Positions 34,153 to 42,851 of a stretch of 64,000 bases of DNA are shown piece after piece. Source of the stretch: Bradyrhizobium nivariense (lineage in GTDB: Bacteria; Pseudomonadota; Alphaproteobacteria; Rhizobiales; Xanthobacteraceae); the NCBI RefSeq assembly GCF_029846715.1, contig NZ_JARVWW010000026.1:1-64000 (forward strand). The letters are read 5' to 3'. Each line of letters starts with the position of its first letter. Position 1 is the first letter of the stretch. Below the pieces are notes generated by a model, which saw only the letters and a program-made list of their open reading frames with translations, was not told the origin of the DNA and made no database searches. The translations under genes were made by a program, and so were the position numbers.

Positions 34153-35402
34153 CCGTCGACATTGTCACCTTCGGCTGCCGCCTCAATGCCTTCGAGGCCG
34201 AGGTGATCCGCCGCGAGGCCGAGGGTGCGGGGCTCTCCGACACCATCGTCATCAACAGCTGCGCCGTCACCAACGAGGCGGTGGCGCAGGCGCGGCAGTC
34301 GATCCGCAAATTGAGGCGTGAACGGCCGGGAGCGCGCATCGTCGTGACCGGCTGTGCCGCGCAGACGCAAAGCGGCATGTTTGCCGACATGGCCGAGGTT
34401 GATCGCGTCGTCGGCAATGACGACAAGATGCGGTCGTCTGCATGGCGCGAGGCGCGTGCGGCGTTCGATCTCGGCGCCAGCGAGAAGGTCGCTGTCAGCG
34501 ACATCATGGCGGTCAAAGCGATGGCGCCGCATCTCATCGACGGCTTCGCGAGCGGCCTGCCGCGGGTGTTCGTGCAGGTGCAGAACGGCTGCGACCATCG
34601 CTGCACCTTCTGCATCATTCCGTTCGGGCGCGGCAATTCGCGCTCGGTGCCGATGGGCGCCGTGGTCGATCAGGTGCGGGCATTGGTCGCGCGCGGCCAT
34701 GCCGAGATCGTGCTGACCGGCGTCGACCTCACCAGTTACGGCAATGACCTGCCGGGCGCGCCGAAACTCGGCATGCTGACGAAGCAGATTTTGCGGCATG
34801 TGCCGGAGCTGAGGCGCCTGCGCATCTCTTCGATCGATTCGATCGAGGCAGACAATGATCTATTGGATGCCATCGCCGACGATTTGCGGCTGATGCCGCA
34901 TCTGCACCTGTCGCTGCAGTCCGGCGACGACATGATTTTGAAGCGCATGAAGCGGCGGCACACGCGCGGCGACGCAATCGCGTTCTGCGACCAGGTCCGC
35001 CGCCTGCGCCCGGATATCGCGCTGGGTGCCGACATCATTGCGGGTTTTCCGACCGAGACCGAGGAGATGTTCTCGCGGTCGCTCGATCTGGTCGAGGCGT
35101 GCGGCCTCACCTTCCTGCACGTCTTCCCATATTCGCCCCGCCCCGGCACGCCGGCTGCGCGGATGCCGCAGGTCGCGGGCGGTGCGATCAAGCAGCGCGC
35201 GAAGCGGCTACGTGCGGCTGGCGAAGCGGCATTGCGCCACCGGCTGCAAGCTGAGATGGGCGCCACGCGTGAGGTGCTGATCGAGAGCGAGAGCCATGGG
35301 CGAACGGAGCATTACCTGCCGGTGGCGATTGTTGGCGAACGCGTGGGCAGTGTTGTGCCGCTGCGGATCGCCGGTCGTGATGGCGTGCGGCTGACGATTT
35401 AG
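34149..35402 (+). CDS. mtaB: tRNA t6A37 methylthiotransferase (MtaB)
   Basis: Radical-SAM enzyme that converts t6A37 to ms2t6A37 in tRNAs reading ANN codons. The 417-residue protein has the N-terminal UPF0004 domain with Cys ligands (FGCRLNAFEAEV, NSCAVTNEAV, TGCAAQT), the radical-SAM CxxxCxxC in NGCDHRCTFCIIP near residue 150, and a C-terminal TRAM-like tail. The VQVQNGCDHRCTFCIIPFGRG phrase fits MtaB rather than MiaB or RimO. It is coupled to dapF. Confidence 0.95.
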   Translation: MTVDIVTFGCRLNAFEAEVIRREAEGAGLSDTIVINSCAVTNEAVAQARQSIRKLRRERPGARIVVTGCAAQTQSGMFADMAEVDRVVGNDDKMRSSAWREARAAFDLGASEKVAVSDIMAVKAMAPHLIDGFASGLPRVFVQVQNGCDHRCTFCIIPFGRGNSRSVPMGAVVDQVRALVARGHAEIVLTGVDLTSYGNDLPGAPKLGMLTKQILRHVPELRRLRISSIDSIEADNDLLDAIADDLRLMPHLHLSLQSGDDMILKRMKRRHTRGDAIAFCDQVRRLRPDIALGADIIAGFPTETEEMFSRSLDLVEACGLTFLHVFPYSPRPGTPAARMPQVAGGAIKQRAKRLRAAGEAALRHRLQAEMGATREVLIESESHGRTEHYLPVAIVGERVGSVVPLRIAGRDGVRLTI

Positions 35403-35429
35403 CTCTTGAGGCGCTGAACTTGCTCCAAC

Positions 35430-35551
35430 GTCGTCCTGGCGAAAGCCAGGACCCATTACCCCAGGGAGAAGTTGTTGCACGCGACCGCTAACCACCAGTC
35501 TTCGCCAAACTGAATTCGGTGGTTATGGGTCCTGGCCTTCGCCAGGACGAC
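35430..35551. repeat. Paired palindromic repeat, family B, third copy
   Basis: The left arm reads GTCGTCCTGGCGAAAGCCAG, then GACCCATTACCCC; the right arm GGTTATGGGTCCTGG, then CTTCGCCAGGACGAC. The spacer has CTTCGCCAAACT, the inverse of the TTTGGCGAAG spacer at 7.5 kb. It lies between the convergent mtaB and DUF2336 genes. Confidence 0.88.
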
Positions 35552-35593
35552 AGCGGAATATTTGGCGCGCAGCGTCCCCTAAGCTAACGCGCC

Positions 35594-36703
35594 CTACGAC
35601 GCCCGCACCTGCCAGAACCGCAGTGTCCGCCGCGCATTTTCCGGCGTCATGCGCGCGTAATGGCCTTGAGTCCTTGCGATATCGGCCGGCTTCATCGCGC
35701 CCGTCGCAAAACGGCTTTGGAGCACGGCGGCCGTGGTTTCCCAGCTGAGCTGCGCCGCCTTGCACGGCACCAGCAGGCCGTCGTCGCGCAGGCTCTGCAT
35801 CAGCGGGCGAATCACCTCGACTGTCGATCCGGACAACGCCGCCAGGGCCGCGACGGTCTCCTCATAGCGCCGCTGCGTGGCGAAGCCGAGCAGCGTTGCC
35901 TCGCTGAGCTGGCCGGCCGCCTTGAGGTTTGCAATCGCCCGTTTGGCGCCTTCGAAGTCGCGGACACCCGACATCTCGCGCTCGACACCGACGGTGACGG
36001 CTGCGATCGCGGTCTGGATCTCCTCAAACAGATGCGGCGGCGCGCGCGACAACAGGCGGGTACGCACGGCGTCCGTCGCCGAGCGCAGCAATTGACGGCG
36101 CAGGTCTGACGGCAAATCGACGCGGACGCCGACGCTGACAGCGAGCTCGGGATCAGCCTCGGCCTGTCCGACGATGACGGCAAATCCATTGCCCGAAACG
36201 CGCGCGCCGGGATTGGCGGCGAGCCGCCGGCTGACGCTGGGATAGCGCCGCGCCAGCAGCGCATCGGTGACGATCTCCTTCAGCCACCAGCGCCCGGCGA
36301 CTGCGAGCAGATGCGGCTCGCCCTTGCTCGAGGCGATCTGCACCAGCTCGCCATCGTCGAGGCGCGCGGATTCCTGGAGCACGGGACCGGCGATGCGGAT
36401 TTCGTCATTGTTGGCGAGGCGGCGGATGACCGATGGCGGCGCCTGCGCGATCGGCGCGAGCTGCGCGCTGATCTCGGCGAGCGCAACGCGCGCGCCCATG
36501 TCGGCGATGGCGCGGAGCTCGATGGTGCCGATCAGGCGATCGAGCACGTCGTCGAACAGCGCGATCTGCTCGTCGTCAAAACTGCCGGCGGAGGACAGGA
36601 ACAGGTCCGTGACGCGGCGGGCGGTTTCCAGGCCCTTTTCCGCCGAGCCTGTCCGAAGCGCGGACTCGACCTCGTCGATAATCGATAACTCGGCCGTGGA
36701 CAT
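35594..36703 (-). CDS. DUF2336 domain protein
   Basis: A 369-residue cytoplasmic protein of the alphaproteobacterial DUF2336 family, whose function is not settled. Helical repeats dominate: LIDRL-type and RRLANNDEIRIAGPVLQESARLDD-type stretches resemble HEAT-like arrays, and RYPSVSRRLAANPGARVS recurs in the middle. There is no membrane segment or catalytic motif. The start at 36703 (MSTAELSIIDEVE) is chosen because upstream codons do not look coding. It stands alone between two repeats. Confidence 0.85.
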   Translation of the reverse strand: MSTAELSIIDEVESALRTGSAEKGLETARRVTDLFLSSAGSFDDEQIALFDDVLDRLIGTIELRAIADMGARVALAEISAQLAPIAQAPPSVIRRLANNDEIRIAGPVLQESARLDDGELVQIASSKGEPHLLAVAGRWWLKEIVTDALLARRYPSVSRRLAANPGARVSGNGFAVIVGQAEADPELAVSVGVRVDLPSDLRRQLLRSATDAVRTRLLSRAPPHLFEEIQTAIAAVTVGVEREMSGVRDFEGAKRAIANLKAAGQLSEATLLGFATQRRYEETVAALAALSGSTVEVIRPLMQSLRDDGLLVPCKAAQLSWETTAAVLQSRFATGAMKPADIARTQGHYARMTPENARRTLRFWQVRAS

Positions 36704-36803
36704 GACGCGCAGCTCGTCCTGAGCAGATTGACGGAAGCTTGTTCTAAGCAACCGTTATCATGAGGGACGAGCACTGAACGTTTCGTAAACCATCGAGCGA
36801 TGA

Positions 36804-36897
36804 CCCTCATCTGAGGAGCCCGCGAAGCGGGCGTCTCGAAGGATGGCCGCGAAATCCGGGCCTGTATGGTTCGAGACGCGCTCCTCACCATGAGGGA
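36804..36897. repeat. Palindromic repeat, family F (GAGGAGCCCGCGAAGCGGGC type)
   Basis: The left part is CCTCATCTGAGGAGCCCGCG, AAGCGGGCGTCTCGAAGGAT; the right part GTTCGAGACGCGCTCCTCACCATGAGGG. The ends are inverted copies (CTCAT...GAGGAGC / GCTCCTCACCATGAG). A second, longer copy is at 46846-46967. It lies between two minus-strand genes. Confidence 0.85.
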
Positions 36898-36906
36898 CCG
36901 ACAGCA

Positions 36907-37608
36907 CTATTCTCCGTTCCACCCGCAGGCGCGGAGCCGCTCGTGCATGTGGGGCGGCGCGGGCGCCACCACGCGGACCGGCTCCTTGTTCCGGGAGATC
37001 GGCACCACGATCTCGCGGGAATGCAGGTGCAGCTTCGGCTCACCGAAGCGCGGGCCGTTGCCGTAAATGTTATCGCCGAAAATCGGCCATCCGGTCGCGG
37101 CCGAATGCACCCGCAATTGATGGGTCCGCCCGGTCACCGGTTCCATGGCGAGCCAGGTCAGGCCGTCGCTCCGGCCCATCACCTTCCAGTTGGTGACCGC
37201 CTTCTGGCCCTCCGGGTCCGGTTTCTGCCACCAGCCGCGTTCGGCATTGAGCCGGCCCAGCGGCATATCGATGGTGCCTTCGTCCTCGGTGGGACCGCCC
37301 TCGACCAACGTCCAGTAGGTCTTGCCGATCTTGCCATGCTTGAACAGCAGGCCGAGCGAGGCGGTGGCCTTGCGATGGCGGCCGAGCACGAGGCAGCCGG
37401 AGGTGTCCTTGTCCAGCCGGTGGGCCAGCACCGGCGGCCGCGGCAGGCCGAAACACAGTGCGTCGAAGGAGCTTTCCAGATTGGCGCCGCCCTTGGGGCC
37501 GCGATGCACCGGCAGGCCGGCCGGCTTGTCGATGATCAGCATCAATCCGTCGCGATGGAGCACGCGCGCCAGGATTTCGTCCGCGGTCAGTTCGGGAACA
37601 TCGAGCAA
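36907..37608 (-). CDS. RluA-family 23S rRNA/tRNA pseudouridine synthase
   Basis: Isomerises uridine to pseudouridine in RNA. The 233-residue protein has the catalytic-aspartate motif AHRLDKDTSGCLVLG near residue 65, the LLIIDKPAGLPVH-like start (MLIIDKPAGLPVHRGPKGG) and GRTHQLRVHSAATGWPIFGD. It lacks an S4 domain, so it is the short RluA/TruC-like type; its target site cannot be told by eye. It is divergent from ftsY with 60 bp between starts. Confidence 0.94.
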   Translation of the reverse strand: MLDVPELTADEILARVLHRDGLMLIIDKPAGLPVHRGPKGGANLESSFDALCFGLPRPPVLAHRLDKDTSGCLVLGRHRKATASLGLLFKHGKIGKTYWTLVEGGPTEDEGTIDMPLGRLNAERGWWQKPDPEGQKAVTNWKVMGRSDGLTWLAMEPVTGRTHQLRVHSAATGWPIFGDNIYGNGPRFGEPKLHLHSREIVVPISRNKEPVRVVAPAPPHMHERLRACGWNGE

Positions 37609-37668
37609 TTGCAGGACTTTCGGTCAAGACTTTCGTTTGGGAGCCGGAACGGCTAACACACCGCCACC

Positions 37669-38616
37669 ATGAACGATACCACCCCCGAGACCCCCAAGCT
37701 GAGCTGGTGGCGCCGCCTGTCCGACGGGCTGAAGCGCACCTCGTCCTCGCTCGGGACTGCCGTCGCCGACCTCGTCACCAAGCGCAAGCTCGACCGCGCC
37801 ATGCTCGACGACATCGAGGACGTGCTGCTGCGCGCCGATCTCGGCACCTCGGTCGCGGTGCGGATTGCGGATGCGGTTGGCACGGGGCGCTATGACAAGG
37901 CGATCTCGGCGGATGAAGTGAAAGACGTCGTCGCGACCGAGGTCGAGAAGGTGCTGGTGCCGGTGGCGAAGCCGCTCGAGATCGACGCCGGCAGGAAGCC
38001 CTTTGTCATCCTCGTGGTCGGCGTCAACGGCTCCGGCAAGACCACGACCATCGGAAAACTCTCGCAAAAATTCGCCTCCGATGGCCGCAAGGTGATGCTG
38101 GCCGCCGGCGACACGTTTCGCGCAGCGGCGATCGAGCAGCTCAAGGTTTGGGGCGAACGCACCAGGACGCCCGTCATCGCCGGTGCGCAAGGCTCGGATT
38201 CGGCGAGCCTCGCCTTCAACGCGCTGACGGCGGCAAAGGAGCAGGCCATCGACGTGCTCCTGATCGACACCGCCGGGCGGCTTCAGAACAAGGCCGAGCT
38301 GATGAACGAGCTCGAAAAGGTCGTGCGTGTCATCCGCAAGGTGGATGCGAGCGCGCCGCATGCGGTGCTGCTTGTGCTCGACGCCACCGTCGGCCAGAAC
38401 GCGCTGTCGCAGGTCGAGGCCTTCCATCGCACCGCCGGGGTCACAGGTCTCGTGATGACGAAGCTCGACGGCACCGCCCGCGGCGGCATTCTGGTGGCGC
38501 TCGCGGAGAAATTCAAACTGCCGGTGCATTTCATCGGCGTCGGCGAAGGCGTCGACGATCTCGCGCCGTTCACCGCGCGTGATTTCGCCCGCGCGATTGC
38601 CGGAATCGAATCGTAG
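37669..38616 (+). CDS. ftsY: Signal recognition particle receptor FtsY
   Basis: Membrane-associated GTPase that docks Ffh-bound ribosomes. The 315-residue protein has the N-domain (WWRRLSDGLKRTSSSLG) and the G-domain: GVNGSGKTTTIGKLS near residue 117, AAGDTFRAAAIEQL, LIDTAGRLQNK and TKLDGTARGG. It lacks a long acidic A-domain, as is normal in alphaproteobacteria. Its partner ffh is 8 kb to the left. A family A repeat lies just downstream, before the septation gene. Confidence 0.98.
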   Translation: MNDTTPETPKLSWWRRLSDGLKRTSSSLGTAVADLVTKRKLDRAMLDDIEDVLLRADLGTSVAVRIADAVGTGRYDKAISADEVKDVVATEVEKVLVPVAKPLEIDAGRKPFVILVVGVNGSGKTTTIGKLSQKFASDGRKVMLAAGDTFRAAAIEQLKVWGERTRTPVIAGAQGSDSASLAFNALTAAKEQAIDVLLIDTAGRLQNKAELMNELEKVVRVIRKVDASAPHAVLLVLDATVGQNALSQVEAFHRTAGVTGLVMTKLDGTARGGILVALAEKFKLPVHFIGVGEGVDDLAPFTARDFARAIAGIES

Positions 38617-38624
38617 GTTTCTTC

Positions 38625-38724
38625 GTCGTGCCCCGCGCAGGCGGGGCATCCGGTACGCCGTGGCGCTGATCGTAGATCATGAGCCCCTCGGAATACTGGA
38701 TCCCCCGCCTTCGCGGGGGATGAC
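38625..38724. repeat. Paired palindromic repeat, family A
   Basis: The left arm is GTCGTGCCCCGCGCAGGCGG then GGCATCCGGTACG; the right arm GGAATACTGGATCCCCCGCC then TTCGCGGGGGATGAC. It lies between ftsY and the septation gene, on the same strand, ending only 18 bp before the latter's start codon. Confidence 0.88.
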
Positions 38725-38742
38725 AGCAACAAAGGTCAGGTA

Positions 38743-39345
38743 ATGGACAAGACCCAGCCGCATCCGCTGTTCAAGCTTGCGACCGAACTCGGTCCGCTGC
38801 TTGTGTTCTTCTTCGTGAATGCGAAGTTCAATCTGTTCGCCGCGACCGGCGCCTTCATGGTCGCGATCGTCGCGGCGATGATCGCCTCCTATGTGGTGAC
38901 GCGCCACATCCCGATCATGGCGATCGTGACAGGCGTGATCGTGCTGGTGTTCGGCACGCTGACGCTGGTGCTGCACGACGAGACCTTCATCAAGCTCAAG
39001 CCGACCATCATCTACGCCCTGTTCGCCGCGATCCTCGGCGGCGGCCTGTTGTTCGGCCGCTCCTTCATCGCGATCATGTTCGACCAGATGTTCAATTTGA
39101 CGCCGCAGGGCTGGCGCATCCTCACGCTGCGCTGGGCGCTGTTCTTCGCCGGCATGGCGGTGTTGAACGAGATCGTCTGGCGCTCCCAGAGCACGGACTT
39201 CTGGGTCAACTTCAAGGTGTTCGGCGTCACCCCGCTGACCATGGTCTTCGCCATCGCCCAGATGCCGCTGACCAAGCGTTATCACCTCGAGCCGGCGTCG
39301 CTGGAGGCGAGCGAAGCCGAGGCGGGGGACGTGAGGAAGGGGTGA
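38743..39345 (+). CDS. yciB: Inner-membrane septation protein A (YciB/IspZ)
   Basis: A 200-residue protein with about five membrane segments, of the intracellular septation protein A family. Hallmarks are FKLATELGPLLVFFFVNAKF at the N-terminus, KPTIIYALFAAILGGGLLFG, and GWRILTLRWALFFAGMAVLNE. In E. coli the family affects cell-envelope integrity and division. It follows ftsY, with a repeat between them. Confidence 0.94.
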   Translation: MDKTQPHPLFKLATELGPLLVFFFVNAKFNLFAATGAFMVAIVAAMIASYVVTRHIPIMAIVTGVIVLVFGTLTLVLHDETFIKLKPTIIYALFAAILGGGLLFGRSFIAIMFDQMFNLTPQGWRILTLRWALFFAGMAVLNEIVWRSQSTDFWVNFKVFGVTPLTMVFAIAQMPLTKRYHLEPASLEASEAEAGDVRKG

Positions 39346-39372
39346 GCTCTTTCAGCTCGCCACCCACTCAAC

Positions 39373-39538
39373 TGTCATCGCCCGCGAAGGCGGGCAATCC
39401 AGTATTCCAGAGACAGCAGTGAGATGCGGAGAGGCCGCGGCGTACTGGATGCCCCGCCTGCCGCCTTCGCTAAAGCTTCGGCGCCCCTGGACCTGAACCC
39501 CGGCGAAGCCTTGGCGTAGCCGGGTCGCGGGGCATGAC
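39373..39538. repeat. Paired palindromic repeat, family A, with an insertion in the right arm
   Basis: The left arm is normal (CGCCCGCGAAGGCGGGCAAT). The right arm should read GCCCCGCCTTCGCGGGGCATGAC but is split after GCCCCGCCT. About 65 bp intervene, themselves containing CTTCGCTAAAGCTTCGG and GGCGAAGCCTTGGCGTAGCC, and the arm resumes CGCGGGGCATGAC. The insert is an inverted pair of another small repeat. The unit lies between convergent yciB and ccmG. Confidence 0.82.
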
Positions 39539-39588
39539 AGCGGTGTGCGAGGCCGACTCCTTTGCTCCGCTCGCAATGACGGTCTTGG

Positions 39589-40182
39589 CTAGGATCCCGC
39601 CTTCAATGCCTTCTCCATCTGCGGCAACAGCACCGTCCGCAGATTCTCCGGCGTGATCGGTCCCACCAGCTTGTAGACAATGGTGCCTTCGCGGCCGACG
39701 ACGAAGGTCTCCGGCACGCCATAGACGCCCCATTCGATCGAGGCGCGGCCGTTGGCATCGACGCCGACGCGGCCGAACGGGTTGCCGTAGCGCCCGAGAA
39801 AGCGCCGCGCATTGTCGGCGGCGTCCTTGTAGTTGATGCCGACGAGCTGGAAGCGCTTGTCTTTTGCCAATTCGGTCAGCAGCGGCGCCTCATCGTGGCA
39901 CGGCACGCACCAGGACGCCCAGACATTGACGAGGCTGACCTTGCCCTTGAACGCAGCGGGATCGAGGCCAGGGATCTGCGCGTTGTCAGCCTGCAATCCC
40001 TCGAGCGGCGGCAGCGTGGTTTGCGGCGCGGGACGTCCGATCAGCGCGGAAGGGATCCGCGAGGGATCGCCGCTGCCGAGCCGGAACCAGAACAGCAGGG
40101 CAAGGCCGATGAAGGCGATCAGCGGCAGCACCATCAGGAAGGTGCGGCGCTGCGGCGGGGCGGAGGTCGGTTGATCGCTCAT
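39589..40182 (-). CDS. ccmG: Thiol:disulfide interchange protein DsbE/CcmG (CycY)
   Basis: Membrane-anchored periplasmic thioredoxin that reduces apocytochrome c for haem attachment. The 197-residue protein has one membrane helix (residues 15-34) and the active site WASWCVPC with Cys92 and Cys95. FGRVGVDANGRASIEWGVYGVPETFVV is typical of CcmG. It follows ccmD by 10 bp in the ccmABCDG operon. Confidence 0.95.
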   Translation of the reverse strand: MSDQPTSAPPQRRTFLMVLPLIAFIGLALLFWFRLGSGDPSRIPSALIGRPAPQTTLPPLEGLQADNAQIPGLDPAAFKGKVSLVNVWASWCVPCHDEAPLLTELAKDKRFQLVGINYKDAADNARRFLGRYGNPFGRVGVDANGRASIEWGVYGVPETFVVGREGTIVYKLVGPITPENLRTVLLPQMEKALKAGS

Positions 40183-40192
40183 GATCGACGTC

Positions 40193-40378
40193 TCATGATC
40201 GATCCGTCGCGCTGCGGCCGGAGCGGCGGGTAATGCCGCTGCGGTCGAGCTCGCGCAGGCGCAGTGTCTGGCTGCGATAATCGAGTACGATCCAGCCGAT
40301 CAGGATCACGACCACGAGGGCGGCGGCGGCATAGGATGTCAGGATGAAGGACGCGTAGGGACCAAGCGACATCGTCAT
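40193..40378 (-). CDS. ccmD: Haem exporter protein CcmD
   Basis: A 61-residue single-helix membrane protein that helps the CcmABC complex release holo-CcmE. Start MTMSLGPYASFILTSYAAAA and the membrane helix that follows are typical. Its ATG overlaps the ccmC stop (ATGA, 40375-40378), so it is translationally coupled. Some family members end sooner; here the tail (RSGRSATDRS) is basic and probably cytoplasmic. Confidence 0.92.
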   Translation of the reverse strand: MTMSLGPYASFILTSYAAAALVVVILIGWIVLDYRSQTLRLRELDRSGITRRSGRSATDRS

Positions 40379-41166
40379 GCAGCCCCAATTTCTTTTGACG
40401 CGTTTTCTTCACGCGAACCGGTGCCCACTTCGCTTGAAAACGCTACACGGCTCGCCTGCATCATCTGCAGGGAGCGGACACGGCGGCGTAAAATCTCGTT
40501 GCGCATTGCGGCCAAATGCAGCGTGACGAACAGCAGCGTGAACGCAATCGCCATCACCAGCAGCGGAATCAGGAACGATCTGTCGAGCGACGAGCCGCCC
40601 ATCCGCATCACCGAGGCCGGCTGGTGCAGCGTGTTCCACCAATCGACCGAGAATTTGATGATGGGCAGGTTGATCGCACCGACAAGCGTCAGCACGGCCG
40701 CGGCGCGCGCCGCGCGGGAGGGATCGTCGACCGCGCGCCACAGCGCCATCAGGCCGAGATACATCAGGAACAGGATCAGAACCGAGGTCAGCCGCGCGTC
40801 CCATTCCCAATAGGTGCCCCACATCGGCCGGCCCCACAGCGAGCCCGTCAGCAGCGCAAGGAAGGTGAAGGCGGCGCCGATCGGGGCTGCGGCTTTGGCG
40901 GCGACGTCGGCGAGCGGATGCCGCCACACCAACGTGCCCAGCGAGGCAAGGCTCATCACGCCCCACACGAACATCGACAGCCAGGCATTGGGCACGTGGA
41001 TGAACATGATCTTCACCGTCGCACCCTGCTGGTAGTCGTCGGGGGCGTAGGCCGATTGGTAGAGCCCGATCGCGAGCAGGATGATTGTCGCGGCCGCAAG
41101 CCATGGCAACAGCCGCCCCGTCAGCGCGAGGAACCGTGTGGGGTTGGCGAGGTCGATCAGCGTCAT
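40375..41166 (-). CDS. ccmC: Haem ABC exporter permease CcmC
   Basis: Membrane protein that loads haem onto CcmE. The 263-residue protein has six membrane helices and the WWD domain: GRPMWGTYWEWDARLTSVLI near residue 110. Haem-ligand histidines lie in IHVPNAWLS and in the last periplasmic loop (WWNTLHQPAS). ccmB ends 106 bp upstream. Confidence 0.96.
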   Translation of the reverse strand: MTLIDLANPTRFLALTGRLLPWLAAATIILLAIGLYQSAYAPDDYQQGATVKIMFIHVPNAWLSMFVWGVMSLASLGTLVWRHPLADVAAKAAAPIGAAFTFLALLTGSLWGRPMWGTYWEWDARLTSVLILFLMYLGLMALWRAVDDPSRAARAAAVLTLVGAINLPIIKFSVDWWNTLHQPASVMRMGGSSLDRSFLIPLLVMAIAFTLLFVTLHLAAMRNEILRRRVRSLQMMQASRVAFSSEVGTGSREENASKEIGAA

Positions 41167-41242
41167 GTTACCCTGATAATCACCGGTGGCCGCTCAGGCA
41201 ATCAGCACGAAAGTCCCGGGCGAAAATTGATCGCGGTCAAGG

Positions 41243-41272
41243 TCAGTCGAGCCCATCTCAGTCGAGCCCATC
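41243..41272. repeat. Two direct 15-bp repeats
   Basis: TCAGTCGAGCCCATC occurs twice head to tail, followed by TCAGTCCA, a partial third copy. It lies immediately 3' of ccmB, directly against its stop codon at 41273-41275, between ccmB and ccmC. Confidence 0.85.
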
Positions 41273-41941
41273 TCAGTCCAGTCCATGCTTCAGGCTCGCG
41301 GCGGCCGCGAAGGGACCGACCACGAGGCTGACCAGCGACAGCGCGCACAGGATCGAGAACGGCGCGCCGAACGACATGGGACCGACGATCACGGCCTGCG
41401 AGGCTGCGACCCCGAAAATCAGCACGGGAATCGACAGCGGCAGCACCAGTACCGCCATCAACAGCCCGCCCCGGTGCAGCGTCACCGCCAGCGCCGCGCC
41501 GATCATGCCGGTAAACGTCAGTGCCGGGGTGCCGGCGAGCAGCGTCAGCGCCACAGCGCCGGTCGCGACCATGTCGAGGTTGAGCAGCAGGCCGAGCACG
41601 GGGGTTGCGACAATCAGCGGCAGGCCGGCGGCCAGCCAATGCGCCAGCGCCTTCGCCGCGCAGGCGAGTTCCAGCGGGGTCCGGCTCATGGTGATCAGGT
41701 CGAGCGAGCCGTCCTCGTGGTCGGCCATGAACAGCCGGTCCAGCGTGAGCAGGCTCGCCAAGAGCGCGCCGAGCCACAGGATCGCCGGCCCGAGCCGCGA
41801 CAGCAGTGCCAGATCCGGCCCGACCGCAAACGGCATCAGCACCACCACGGTCAGGAAGAACAGAACGCCAATCAACGCCCCGCCGCCGACGCGGAGCGCG
41901 ATCCGGATGTCCCGGCGAATGAGGGCGGACAGGGCGGTCAT
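41273..41941 (-). CDS. ccmB: Haem ABC exporter permease CcmB
   Basis: Integral membrane subunit of the CcmABCD complex, 222 residues with six predicted helices. IRRDIRIALRVGGGALIGVLFF at the N-terminus and LFMADHEDGSLDLITMSRTPLE are characteristic. It is separated from ccmA by 283 bp containing a palindromic repeat, whereas in most genomes they are adjacent. Confidence 0.95.
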   Translation of the reverse strand: MTALSALIRRDIRIALRVGGGALIGVLFFLTVVVLMPFAVGPDLALLSRLGPAILWLGALLASLLTLDRLFMADHEDGSLDLITMSRTPLELACAAKALAHWLAAGLPLIVATPVLGLLLNLDMVATGAVALTLLAGTPALTFTGMIGAALAVTLHRGGLLMAVLVLPLSIPVLIFGVAASQAVIVGPMSFGAPFSILCALSLVSLVVGPFAAAASLKHGLD

Positions 41942-41974
41942 GGGATGGCTCCATCAAGCCCCGAGGGCGGTGCG

Positions 41975-42151
41975 CTCCCTCCCCCGCTTGCGGGGGAGGG
42001 TCGGGGAGAGGGTGTCTCGACAACGAAGGCTCCCCCAGAGGAGAGAACCCTCACCCGGCGCCATAGCCGATGCAAAGCATCGGCGTTTTCCAAGAACGGC
42101 GCCCGACGGCCGCCTATGCCGACCTCTCCCGCAAGCGGGAGAGGCGAGGGA
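41975..42151. repeat. Paired palindromic repeat, family E, inside the ccm operon
   Basis: Left arm CTCCCTCCCCCGCTTGCGGG then GGAGGGTCGGGG; right arm GACCTCTCCCGCAAGCGGGA then GAGGCGAGGGAG. The spacer has GATGCAAAGCATCG. It separates ccmA from ccmB, both on the minus strand, so if the operon is transcribed whole, the RNA contains these hairpins. Confidence 0.87.
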
Positions 42152-42224
42152 GCCCGCGGCGACGACCGCGTCCAGGGTGTGAGAGCGCCGCCCAGGCGCT
42201 TGGAAAGCTGAGGGTCGTGTCGCT

Positions 42225-42851
42225 TCACGCCATCCCCCCGATCCGAAGCTCCCGCGAATCGATGCCGAGCGGGGCGTGGGTGGCGGCGATGATCAGGCCG
42301 CCGCGGTCGAGGTGCTGGCGCATCAGGCCGCCGAACATGTCCTGGCCGGCGACATCCAGCGCTGTGGTCGGCTCGTCGAGCAGCCAGACCGGACGGCGGA
42401 CCGTCAGCAGGCGGGCCAGCGAGAGCCGGCGGCGCTGGCCGGCGGACAGGAAGGCGGCAGGCAGATGGGCGGCGTGGTCGAGGCCGACGGTGGCGAGGCT
42501 TTTGACAGCGTCAAAACGCTCGCCGCCGAGAAAATCGGCCCAGAATGCCAGATTTTCCGCCACGCTCAGCGCCGGCTTCAGGGCGTCGCGATGGCCGAGA
42601 TAGTGGCATTGCTCCGGCAGGGTCAGCTCGGCATCGCCGCCGTCCAGCGCGATCGTGCCGCCCGCCGGAACGAGCAGGCCCGCGATCAGCCGCAGCAGCG
42701 ACGTCTTGCCCGATCCGTTGCGGCCCATGACCGCCACGGCTTCGCCGGAGCCGGTCTCGAAATCGAGCCCGGAAAACAGTTCGCGCCCGCCCCGCACGCA
42801 AATGACCCCGCGTCCGGAAAGCTGCATCTTGCCATGGTCCAATCCGCTCAA
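42225..42851 (-). CDS. ccmA: Haem ABC exporter ATP-binding protein CcmA
   Basis: ATPase of the cytochrome c maturation complex, 208 residues. Walker A GRNGSGKTSLLRL near residue 43, signature LSAGQRRRLSLARLL near residue 135 and Walker B LLDEPTTALD are clear. HYLGHRDALKPALSVAENLAFW is typical of CcmA. The alternative start MQLSGRG at 42827 gives a 200-residue protein closer to the family norm. It is the first gene of ccmABCDG. Confidence 0.94.
   Translation of the reverse strand: MSGLDHGKMQLSGRGVICVRGGRELFSGLDFETGSGEAVAVMGRNGSGKTSLLRLIAGLLVPAGGTIALDGGDAELTLPEQCHYLGHRDALKPALSVAENLAFWADFLGGERFDAVKSLATVGLDHAAHLPAAFLSAGQRRRLSLARLLTVRRPVWLLDEPTTALDVAGQDMFGGLMRQHLDRGGLIIAATHAPLGIDSRELRIGGMA

Noticed and set aside
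36866..36880. tRNA-like GGTTCGAGAC word
   Set aside because: It is part of a family F repeat; no cloverleaf can be drawn around it.
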